DNA from: Scylla paramamosain
Lineage: Eukaryota > Arthropoda > Malacostraca > Decapoda > Portunidae
Length of the DNA: 64,000 nucleotides
Assembly (NCBI RefSeq): GCF_035594125.1
Contig: NC_087190.1
Location: 7,448,962 to 7,512,961, forward strand
Reading direction: 5' to 3'
Positions 1 through 8,998 of the stretch are shown here, piece by piece (position 1 is the stretch's first letter; every line of letters starts with the position of its first letter). The notes beneath the pieces were generated by a model, which ran no database searches, had not been told where the DNA came from, and saw only the letters and a list, made by a program, of their open reading frames with translations. Made by a program: the position numbers and the translations under genes.

Positions 1-167
1 ATTTTTATATAACTTATCTCAATATCATTGCTAAAGCTTTTTCTCCACGATTAAGCAAACCATAAGCTTTTAGGTGTCCTGGTTCAATAAATACGAGGTT
101 GTGAATAAGTTGAGTTTTCCCGCTCTGTCTCTCCGTCATAGCCACCACCAGCACCATCTCCCTCCCC

Positions 168-171
<4 letters not shown>

Positions 172-231
<60 letters not shown>
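172..231. repeat. (CT)n microsatellite
   Basis: Perfect CT dinucleotide array of about 30 units. Open reading frames through it encode only Arg-Glu or Leu-Ser repeats and are not genes. I recognise nothing in the flanking sequence at 1-171 or 232-394. Confidence 0.95.
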
Positions 232-233
<2 letters not shown>

Positions 234-392
234 GACAATCGCCACCACCACCACCTTCCCTTCCCCTCCTTGCTCTATTTTCTCGGCGCGGTGTTTAAGA
301 AGGCGTTGCAATTAATTATTTTGTGATGCCTTTAGCCGTCTATAATGACGTTTCCAGAGTGGACCACGTGGAGGAGGATCATTTGACATCCT

Positions 393-394
<2 letters not shown>

Positions 395-483
<89 letters not shown>
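395..483. repeat. (AC)n microsatellite ending in a short AT run
   Basis: About 42 AC units followed by ATATA. The left end of the Ginger-like transposon abuts the AT run, so the presumed TATA target duplication lies inside this array. Confidence 0.95.
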
Positions 484-484
<1 letters not shown>

Positions 485-678
485 GTTACGGCCATTTTGG
501 AAAATTGGTCGTTTTACAAAATTGCCGGTCATTATGCAAAAAGACCAAATTCGTGGTCACATTGCAAAAAGACCTAAATTTCTCAACATTTTGCAAAACG
601 ACCAAGATTTTGGTCAGTTTACAAAATAAACAGTATTTTTGTTGGTCCGTTTACAAAATCTCCATACAGTAAGCAGGC
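484..678 (+). repeat. Left TIR of the Ginger-like element
   Basis: The sequence is built from repeated units of the form GGTC-N12-GACC, with TTTTGCAAAA or TTTACAAAA cores. Examples are GGTCATTATGCAAAAAGACC and GGTCACATTGCAAAAAGACC. Each unit is an imperfect palindrome. The whole block recurs in reverse complement at 1674-1913. The inner end of the homology is the string CCATACAG(T/C)AAGCAGGC. Confidence 0.85.
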
Positions 679-1625
679 TCGGTGGAACGTGCCAACAGGG
701 ATATTGAAGCCATTCTCGCATGTTGGATGAAGGACAACAACTCTACACAATGGTCACAGGGACTGCGCTTTGTCCAGTAGAAGAAAAATACCCGCTTTCA
801 CTCCGGAATTGGAAGGACACCATATGAGGCCATGTATGGACAGAAGGCTCGTCTTGGTGTTGACGCAAATTCTGTACCAGAGGAAGTCCTGGACGGTATG
901 CAGACGGAGGAGCAGCTTGCAGAGGCACTAGGTGTTGTCAATGAGGTCACAGACACAGAGGAGGAAGAGACAGGTGTTGAAAAGCAAGAAGAAGCATCTG
1001 CTGTCATTAACTGCATCTCCTGTGGCAAAAGATATTTTGGTTTAAATGTGTGCAATGTGTGTGAGAACCCATGTCACTCTAATACTCCGTGTTCTATGAG
1101 GAATAACGATGCTGATGAGTCTGTGCTTTGTTCCATCTGCAGTCGGAGTCAGAGTATTCATACTGAACAAATGAAGTCCAACATAGAACAACAGAAACAA
1201 GCCCAAAAAATGATCGATAATTCTGTGAAGAGATTTCAACCAGCCAAGGTAGGGGAAACTGTGATGGTTCCTGTTCCATTAGTTGACCGCGGACGTGCAG
1301 AGTTTCCTAATGTGAAGGCAGTTGTTTTTCAGGCATTGGACAATGGCACATATAAGCTTGGTACAAAACACGGCCTGCTTAAACAAGTGTACACTCGCAA
1401 CCAATTTACTCCATGTCTAGAAAAATTCCTTTCTCTTGATGATGTTGTACAGGAGCGGGAAGTAAGTCTGCGGGAAGTAGCAATTGCAGAATCAATGGGA
1501 CAAGGTCAGGGATTCGCTAAATGCTCTTGCACTAAGTCATGTATGACCAGACGCTGCAAGTGTTATTATGCAACAGCAGATGCAAATGCAGTGCCTCTTG
1601 CTCCAACAAGGTCGACACACAATAA
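673..1625 (+). pseudogene. Ginger/KRBA2-like integrase-transposase, C-terminal half, disrupted
   Basis: The reading frame starts inside the integrase core with GSVERANRDIEA. It meets an in-frame TAG at 778-780 within a motif reading FVQ-stop-KKN, then runs open through TPYEAMYGQKARLG. A zinc-ribbon-like block follows (CISC...CNVC...CSICSR), then a segment containing VMVPVPLVDRGR and ending in LREVAIAESMGQGQG. The C-terminus is a cysteine cluster (CSCTKSCMTRRCKC). A frameshift near 1561-1566 moves the cysteine tail (LCNSRCKCSASC) to the next frame, which stops at about 1625. This layout matches the integrase-derived proteins commonly annotated as KRAB-A domain-containing 2-like, which descend from Ginger transposons. 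The upstream half of the core is absent, so the product cannot be an active transposase. Confidence 0.75.
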
Positions 1626-1673
1626 AATTAGTTATGTTCACTACGTTTTATCATTCCCTCGCTTTTTTTTTCA

Positions 1674-1909
1674 TCTGCCTGCTTGCTGTATGGACATTTT
1701 GTAAACTGACCAACGATAATTTTGTAAACTGACCAAAATCTTGGTCGTTTTGCAAACTGACCAACGATAATTTTGTAAACTGACCAAAATCTTGGTCGTT
1801 TTGCAAAATGTTGAGAAATTTAGGTCTTTTTGCAATGTGACCACGAATTTGGTCTTTTTGCATAATGACCGGCAATTTTGTAAAACGACCAATTTTCCAA
1901 AATGGCCGT

Positions 1910-1913
<4 letters not shown>
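1674..1913 (-). repeat. Right TIR of the Ginger-like element, with an extra internal unit
   Basis: This is the reverse complement of the left TIR. It contains one additional tandem unit of about 59 bp (TTTTGTAAACTGACC...TTGGTCGTTTTGCAAA), so it is longer than the left arm. The transposase frame runs into its inner edge. Confidence 0.85.

Positions 1914-2002
<89 letters not shown>
1914..2002. repeat. (AT)n microsatellite
   Basis: Roughly 45 AT units directly against the right TIR of the Ginger-like element. An AT-rich, T-rich tract continues to about 2070. Confidence 0.95.
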
Positions 2003-2004
<2 letters not shown>

Positions 2005-2134
2005 GTTTATTTATTTCTTCTTTTGTATTTGTATTGTATTTTATTCATTTGCATTTTTTTTTTTTTTCAATTATTCAGCCTCACTATCATCATTTTCATC
2101 ACTTCTACTCTGAGGTGCTCAGTTCAAATGAAAA

Positions 2135-3383
2135 TTACTCAAAGATGTGTCCAAAAGCAATGTCTTTCTTAATGTAATCTTGAATCTTTCTTGCATGTTC
2201 TACGCATTTTTTCCAGTCATCTTGAGTCACATTATTGATAGTTTTTTGAGTAAAGTCTTCAACATTCTTCATGAACTGCTGGTTGTTTTTCTTCCTTATT
2301 TCTTGTTTGAGTTCTATTGGATTAAACTGGCAATAATAAGGTGGAAGTCGGAGTATTTTATGTCCTGCAGCAGCAGCAAGCTCGTCTATTTCATAGCGCA
2401 GCTTGTCTTTCTTGTGAAGCCGAACAAGCTGATAAAGTTCAGCTCTGGTGTGTGAAGCGTCATGGGGAATTTTGTTGTCCCATAGCCACTTGATGATATC
2501 CCCTTTTCTTGAATTTCCTGAAGGTGCTTCGTTCAGCTGCATGTTGTGGTACGGAGCGTGGAGGGATATTAGGCATAAGTTGCTCAAAAAAACATTTTCT
2601 GAATGTATGGCTGTTCATTGAGTCATGATAATCTCTTTCATTTCCATACTTGGACTTGAACATTAAGAGTACGCCAGGAACAAAGCCTTCAGTACTTCCT
2701 GCATGGAGAATGATGAGCCTGCCACCTCTACCGGTTTTTGTGTGCGGTCTAATTGTGCCCTCTTTGTTTGTCCAGCACTGTTCAACGCTGATATTTTGGT
2801 TTACCCAGGTTTCATCCAGGTAAAACTCTGGCCTTAGGTTTCCACTATGCCTGTTCATATTCAGTTCCCTTAGGAATTTGTTTCTGGCAGCTACGATGTC
2901 TGACCTCTCCATCAATATAGCTCTGCTGCTACAGTGTTTCTTATATCGGAATCCCAAACTCTTCAGCAATGTGCGTAGGCTTGTTTTTCCTCCTTTGAAG
3001 TTTACTGGTGGTTCCTTAGGTTTCTGTAGCAGTAAGTGAACTACAGGCAGCTCTCCTCTCTCATAAAAGGCCAGAATTCCTCTTATTGCTTCCTTGTCGA
3101 AGTCATCAATGCCCCCAAGTACAGGTGATAACCGGTTCCGATGGAGTTTTGATTGTTTAACTCCTTCACTCCTCTTGCCCTAGAGTCTGATTTTGTTGAT
3201 GACAGCCTGTGAAACTTTTGTTGCCTCAGAGGTTTTCTTCACCACATCTACTGGCTCTTTCTTGTCCTTATCGAAGTACTTGAATACATTGATGACAATA
3301 TTTCTTGCTTGACTGATGAGCCTTACAGTACCAGCTGGCCTACCAGGGGTTGGGGTATGGCTGGACAGTGGAGTGGCCATCAT
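2135..3383 (-). pseudogene. Tc1/IS630-type DDE transposase, disrupted
   Basis: Three collinear segments on the minus strand form one transposase. The N-terminal part (3383 to about 3180) has a helix-turn-helix-like stretch (VSQAVINKI). It is separated by an in-frame TAG at about 3181 from GKRSEGVKQSKL, and the same frame runs on through GILAFYERGELPVV into LKSLGFRYKK. The catalytic core has the first Asp in FYLDETWVN and the Glu in PYYCQFNPIEL. The second catalytic Asp, normally just before an APYH motif, is missing: near 2545-2570 a small deletion with a frameshift joins NIPPRS to APYHNMQ. The element is dead. I did not find TIRs. Tc1/mariner superfamily membership is clear, the subfamily is not. 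Confidence 0.8.
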
Positions 3384-3731
3384 CTTCCTCTCGTGCAGCT
3401 GATACGATTCTGGCGCGACAGGGCTCAGGAGCGTGCCCGGCTTGAGCGCTTGCCGCCAATATCGTAAAACATTGTTTCATACATAATTGAAGATCCACCT
3501 GAAATGTAAAGTTTCCGAACTCTGATAACGGTATCAGTGTAATGAATTATACATGATAAACTTAAATATGAGTTCCGGTAAACTTATTATATGTTACGAA
3601 GCGAAAACTAGTAATTAGTGTATTCAAATACATTGGTTAATTATCAATCATGTTACAGATACCGCTGCCAGACGTATGAGTACAGTAGGGAGGGGGCATG
3701 GCCTCTTGAGATTCTGTCATCGTCCCAGGTT
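3384..3731. other. Unassigned stretch
   Basis: It holds a moderately GC-rich leader to about 3460, then AT-rich sequence. I see no gene, TIR or array. Part may belong to the 5' end of the Tc1-type element. Confidence 0.5.
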
Positions 3732-5171
3732 TAGGCAAGGTGCAAGCACGGAGGCAGAGTTTCGGAGAACAATAAGAGGGACCTCATCGTGTCCATAAGC
3801 CTTCCGAGGGTTTAGGCCAGCGAGGGCATGGAAAACATCATTGCGAAGAATTTTTATAGATAGCATGAAGTAGTCTGAGGGTGGAGGAGAGGGAGGAACA
3901 AGCCCTGAATCATCCAAGGTAGCGTTTTTAGCAAAGGTTTGAGAGAAGATTTCAGCTTTAGAGGTAGATGTGATAGCAGTGGTGCCATCTGGTAGAAATA
4001 AAGGAGGAAAAGAAGAAGAAGCAAAGTTATTGGAAATATTTTTGGCTAGATGCCAGAAGTCATGAGAGGAACTAGATCTTGAAAGATTTTGACACTCTGT
4101 TAATGAAGGAGTTTTTGGCTAGTTGGAGAACAGACTTGGCATGGTTCCGGGCAGAAATATAAAGTGCATGAGATTTTGGTGATGGAAGGCTTCAGTACCT
4201 TTTCTGGGTCACCTCTCTATCATGCATAGCACGAGAACAAGCTGTATTAGACCAAGGTTTGGAAGGTTTAAATCGAGAAAAAGAGTGAGGAATGTACGTC
4301 CCCATGCCAGACACTATCACCTCTGTTATGCGCTCAGCACACAAAGACGGGTCTCTGACACGGAAGCAGTAGTCATTCGAAGGAAAATCAGCAAAATACC
4401 TCCTCAGGTCCCCCCAACTAGCAGAGCCAAAACGCCAGAGGCACCTTCGCTTTGGGGATCCTGAGGAGGGATTGGAGCGATAGGACAAGATACAGATATG
4501 AGATTATGATCGGAGGAGCCCAACGGAGAAGAGAGGGTGACAGCATAAGTAGGATTAGAGGTCAGGAAAAGGTCAAGAATGTTGAGCGTATCTCCAAGAC
4601 GGTCAGGAATACGAGTAGGGTGTTGCACCACTCTAGGTCGTGGAGAATAGCAAAGTTGAAAGTCATGAAAAGATGTGGAAAAGTGCAGGGTGGTATCATC
4701 AGCATAGGAGTGGATAGGACAAGAAGTTTGGTTTAGAAGATCATTAATGAATAATAAGAAGAGAGTGGGTGACAGGACAGAACCCTAAGGAACACCACTG
4801 TTAATAGATTTAGGAGAAGAACAGTGACCGTCTACCACAGCAGCAATAGAACGTTCAGAAAGGAAACTTGAGATGAAGTTACAGAGAGAAGGATAGAAAC
4901 CATAGGAGGGTAGTTTGGAAATCAAAGCTTTGTGCCAGACTCTATCAAAGGCTTTTGATATGTCCAAGGCAACAGCAAAAGTTTCACCAAAGTCTCTAAA
5001 AGAGGATGACCAAGACTCAGTAAGGAAAGCCAGAAGATCATCAGTAGAGTGGCCTTGACGGAACCCATACTGGCGATCAGATTGAAGGTTGTGAAGTGAT
5101 AGATGTTTAAGAATCTTCCTGTTGAGGATAGATTCAAAAACTTTAGATAGGCAAGAAATTAAAGCAATAGG
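3732..5171 (-). mobile_element. Family A retrotransposon fragment, segments in permuted order
   Basis: Two pieces of family A are joined in the wrong order on the minus strand. From 5171 down to about 4663 is reverse transcriptase ([43 protein letters not shown], then the YADD region with a stop). From about 4660 down to 3732 comes the upstream endonuclease and linker ([22 protein letters not shown], then [11 protein letters not shown] and AGLNPRKAYG). In an intact element the endonuclease precedes the RT. The junction at 4660-4663 joins the end of the RT palm region to the endonuclease at a short TTTCA-like overlap. Both outer ends are truncated, and several frameshifts and stops are present. 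Confidence 0.85.
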
Positions 5172-5446
5172 CTTTGTTATCCTGAGAGTGCTTAAGGCCG
5201 TACTTTTAAGCCATCTGCCAGTACTAGCAGTCACCTGGTGAAACTGTGCCAGGCAATCAAGACAGTGAGGAAGTCCTTACTTTGAAAACCCAAAGTTCAC
5301 CAAGGTTGGTGATCACCAGGGTGAGCAAGTGTGAGTGGTCACCAGCACTAACATCTATTCCTGCTTGACTTAGTGCATCAGCAATGGAAAAATGCATGGG
5401 AAACCCTAATTTGTTTACATCTGCTACAGTCAACATGACAAGAAGC

Positions 5447-5989
5447 AAATAATAGGCTGTACATGCTGCGCAGACTCAGGTCGCTGGGGATGCCGACAGA
5501 CGAGTTAAGGGGGTGTACCTCACCTTCATCCTCCCCAAACTCATGTATGCCTCCCCAGTGTGGTCCTCCTCCCTCACATACACTCAACAGCTACAGCTGG
5601 AGAGTGTGCAGAAAAGGGCGTGCAGGGTCATCCTTGGCCTTGTCTACACCACCTATGAAGTAGCCCTGACCACTCTGAGTCTGTCCAGACTATCCACCAG
5701 GCACCGAGAGGCTCTGGAGAAGTTTGGAAGGGGACTACTGCATCATCCATGTCTCAGACGCATGCTGCCGCCTGACGCGCCTTGCCCGGTCCGTGCCACC
5801 AGACACCACAAGATAACGCCCCTAAAGGCGCTGCGCACGGACCGGTACTGACTCAGCGCGATTCCCACCATGGTGCAAGCCATCAATCAATAGTCCCTTC
5901 TAGATTAGACTTACCTTTAGGATTAATGTTAAGTATTTCCCCACCCCCACTGTACATTTTCAGTTTGTTAACTGCCTAAATAATAAACC

Positions 5990-6058
<69 letters not shown>
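5447..6058 (+). mobile_element. CR1/L2-type non-LTR retrotransposon, 3' end with (TTA)n tail
   Basis: This is the C-terminal part of a reverse transcriptase ORF: RLYMLRRLRSLGMP, then LPKLMYASPVWSSSLT and VQKRACRVILGLVYTTYE, and finally a basic HHKITPLKALRTDRY segment. A frameshift occurs near 5510. After the stop, a short AT-rich 3' UTR leads to AATAATAAACCATTTATTA and a (TTA)n array of about 65 bp (5993-6058). A trinucleotide tail of this kind is typical of CR1/L2-group elements. The copy is strongly 5'-truncated. It is not family A, but its 3' terminus resembles that of family B. Confidence 0.75.
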
Positions 6059-6059
<1 letters not shown>

Positions 6060-6560
6060 ATCTGTTAATACATAAATTTGTCCAGTGTTTAATCACAAAA
6101 TACAACAGTACCTGTACATTAAGGGGGAAAAATTACCATTGAGTAAAACATTTGTTCCAGTGTCTAATCACAAAATACAACAGTACCTGTACATAAAGGG
6201 AGAAAAATTATCATTGAATAAAACATTAATTTTTCATCACAATGATATGCATGATATGTCTTAATTATGGATCCTGAAATTTTAAGCAACATAAATTTTC
6301 TGACAAAACTATGCGACATTTTAGCCTTATACAATAATTATACTTGACATAAATAATTTAAAACTAATGTAGCTTAACTGTACTTCAGATAGCCTAATGT
6401 AGCCAGGCATAACCTATCTTAACATAAGTTAAATTTATCAATAGTCTGATGCAACATAAGAACTGGAAAAAAATATTTACATGATGGCATATGTAAGAAT
6501 TATCAGTTGTCTGGTAAAAAAAAAAAAAAAAAAAGACTTCTAGGTATCAACAATAACAAA
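6059..6560. other. AT-rich spacer with a 74-bp tandem duplication
   Basis: Two adjacent imperfect copies, 6078-6151 and 6152-6227, share the core AATCACAAAATACAACAGTA and the flanking CCTGTACAT. The rest is unremarkable AT-rich sequence ending in an A20 run at about 6517-6535. No coding sequence is recognised. Confidence 0.7.
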
Positions 6561-7154
6561 TATGAAATTCTTTGACTTCTTAACTTCCAAAGTGGAGCAC
6601 ATTCTGACCCTCTTCCCTTTTGCAGAGATCTCCATTCTTGGAGACTTCAATGTTCACCATCAGCTTTGGCTTTCCTCTCCCTTCACTGACCATCCTGGTG
6701 AACTAGCCTTCAACTTTGCTATCCTCCACGACCTAGAGCAATTGGTGCAACATCCTACTCGTATTCCTGACTGTCTTGGAGATACGCCCAACATTCTTGA
6801 CCTTTTCCTGACCTCTAATTCTTCTGCTTATGCTGTCACCCTTTCTTCTCCGTTGGGCTCCTCCAATCACAATCTCATATCTGCATCTTGTCCTATCACT
6901 CCAATCCCTTCTCAGGATCCCCCTAAGCGAAGGTGCCTCTGGCGTTTTGCCTCTGCTAGTTAGGGGACATGAGGAGGTATTTTGCTGATTTTCCTTGGAA
7001 TGACTACTGCTTCCATGTCAGAGACCTGTCTTTGTGTGCTAAGTGAATAACAAAGGTGATAGTGTCTGGCATGGAGGCGTACATTCCTCATTCTTTTTCT
7101 CAACCTAAACCTTCCAAACCTTGGTTTAACACAGCTTGTTCTCGTGCTATACAT

Positions 7155-7524
7155 CAGTGATTCTCAAACTATGGGTCGCGACCCAAAGGTGGGTCACGAG
7201 ATCAATTTTGATGGGTCGCAGGGACACAGGAACATTATCATGCTTTCAGTGTTTCAGTGTATTTCAGTTACTTAATTGAATTATTCTTCTTTAACCACAA
7301 ATTACTTTTGTTATGTATGTTCATCTTCCCCCCACCTCCCTCCTCCTGGGCCCCACGTAATGGTGTCTCTGACTGCTGTACACAAGCTGTACGCATTATT
7401 TATTTTTTTCCAAAATAAAGTGTATATATCATTGTACATTTTCTTTCTCTTTACTTTACTCTGGGTTGCGAAGGAATGAAATGTTCCAAATAGGGTTGCT
7501 CATGAAAAAGTTTGAGAACCACTG
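7155..7524. mobile_element. hAT-type MITE, 370 bp
   Basis: The left terminus is CAGTGATTCTCAAACT and the right terminus read in reverse is CAGTGGTTCTCAAACTTTT. These are classic hAT-type inverted repeats. The flanking 8-bp sequences are CTATACAT (7147-7154) and CTATATAT (7525-7532), which differ at one base, as expected for an aged 8-bp target duplication. Removing the element and one duplication restores the family A sequence. There is no transposase ORF inside, so it is non-autonomous. The short left-end motif GGGTCGCGACCC is itself palindromic. Confidence 0.9.
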
Positions 7525-8998
7525 CTATATATGATAGAGAGGTGGCCCACAAAAGGTATTTAAGCCTTCCATCACCAGAATCTCATGCACTTTATATTTC
7601 TGCCTGGAACCATGCCAGGTCTGTTCTCCAACAAGCCAAAAACTCCATTGTTAACAGAAAGTGTCAAAACCTTTCAAGATCTAACTCCCCTCGTGACTCC
7701 TGGCATCTAGCCAAAAATAACTCCAATAAATTTGCTTCTTCTTCTTTTCCTTCTTAATTTCAACCAGATGGCACCACTGCTATCACATCTATTTCTAAAG
7801 CTGAACTCTTCCTTCAAAACTTTGCTAAAAACTCTACCTTGGACAATTCTGGACTTGTTCCTCCCTCTCCTCCACCCTCTGACTACTTCATGCTACCTAT
7901 TAAAATTCTTTGCAATGATGTTTTCCATGCCCTTGCTGGTCTAAACCCTCAGAAGGCTTATGGACCTGATGGGGTCCTTCCTTTGTTCTCCGAAACTGTG
8001 CCTCTGTGCTTGCACCTTGCCTAGTCAAACTCTTTCAGCTCTGTCTGTCAACATCTACCTTTCCTTCTTGCTGGAAATTTGCCTATATTCAGCCTGTTCT
8101 TAAAAAGGGTGACCGTTCTAATCCCTCAAACTACTGTCCTATTGCTTTAATTTCCTGCCTATCTAAAGTTTTTGAATCTATCCTCAACAGAAAGATTCTT
8201 AAACATCTATCACTTCACAACCTTCTATCTGATCGCCAGTATGGGTTCCGTCAAGGCCGCTCTACTGATGATCTTCTGGCTTTCCTTACTGAGTCTTGGT
8301 CATCCTCTTTTAGAGATTTTGGTGAAACTTTTGCTGTTGCCTTGGACATATCAAAAGCTTTTGATATAGTCTGGCACAAAGCTTTGATTTCCAAACTATC
8401 CTCCTACAGCTTCTATCCTTCTCTCTGTAACTTCATCTCAAGTTTCCTTTCTGACCTTTTTATTGCTGCTGTGGTAGACAGTCACTGTTCTTCTCCTAAA
8501 TCTATTAACTGGTGTTCCTCAGGGTTCTGTCCTGTCACCCACTCTCTTCTTATTATTCATTAATGATCTTCTAAACCAAACTTCTTGTCCTATCCACTTC
8601 TATGCTGATGATACCACCCTGCACTTTTTCACGTCTTTTCATAGATGTCCAACCCTTCAGGAAGTAAACATTTCACACAGGGAAGCCACAGAACGCTTGA
8701 CTTCTGATCTTTCTAAAGCTTTTGATTGGGGCAGAGCAAACTTGGTATTGTTTAATGCCTCATAAATTCGATTCCTCCATCTATCAACTCAACACAACCT
8801 TCCAGACAACTATCCCCTCTTCTTCAATGACACTCAACTGCCGTCCTCTTTTACACTGAACATCCTCTGTCTGTCCTTCACTTTTTTTTTTTTTTTTTTT
8901 TTTTTTATGTAGGAAGGATACTGGCCAAGGGTAACAAAAATCTAATAAAAAAAAAATGCCCACTGAAATGCCAGTCCCTAAAAGGGTCAAAGCAGTGG

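Larger units (their letters stand above)
484..1913 (+). mobile_element. Non-autonomous Ginger-like DNA transposon, 1.43 kb
   Basis: The element begins TGTTACGGCC and ends GGCCGTAACA, giving the TGT...ACA termini expected of Ginger-type transposons. It is flanked by TATA on both sides (480-483 and 1914-1917), consistent with a 4-bp target duplication, though the flanks are AT microsatellite so this cannot be proven. Long terminal inverted repeats (484-678 and 1674-1913) enclose the C-terminal half of an integrase-type transposase. The N-terminal half, which would carry most of the DDE core, is missing, and the left TIR runs straight into coding sequence near 673. The copy therefore looks like an internal-deletion derivative that would need a transposase supplied from elsewhere. 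Confidence 0.75.

Noticed and set aside
832..1704. A host KRBA2-like zinc-finger gene
   Set aside because: The sequence resembles KRBA2-like proteins, but it lies inside a TIR-bounded transposon, has a stop and a frameshift and lacks the N-terminal half.
7276..7479. ORF of 67 codons inside the 370-bp MITE
   Set aside because: It lies wholly within a non-autonomous element, has no homology and overlaps its low-complexity interior.
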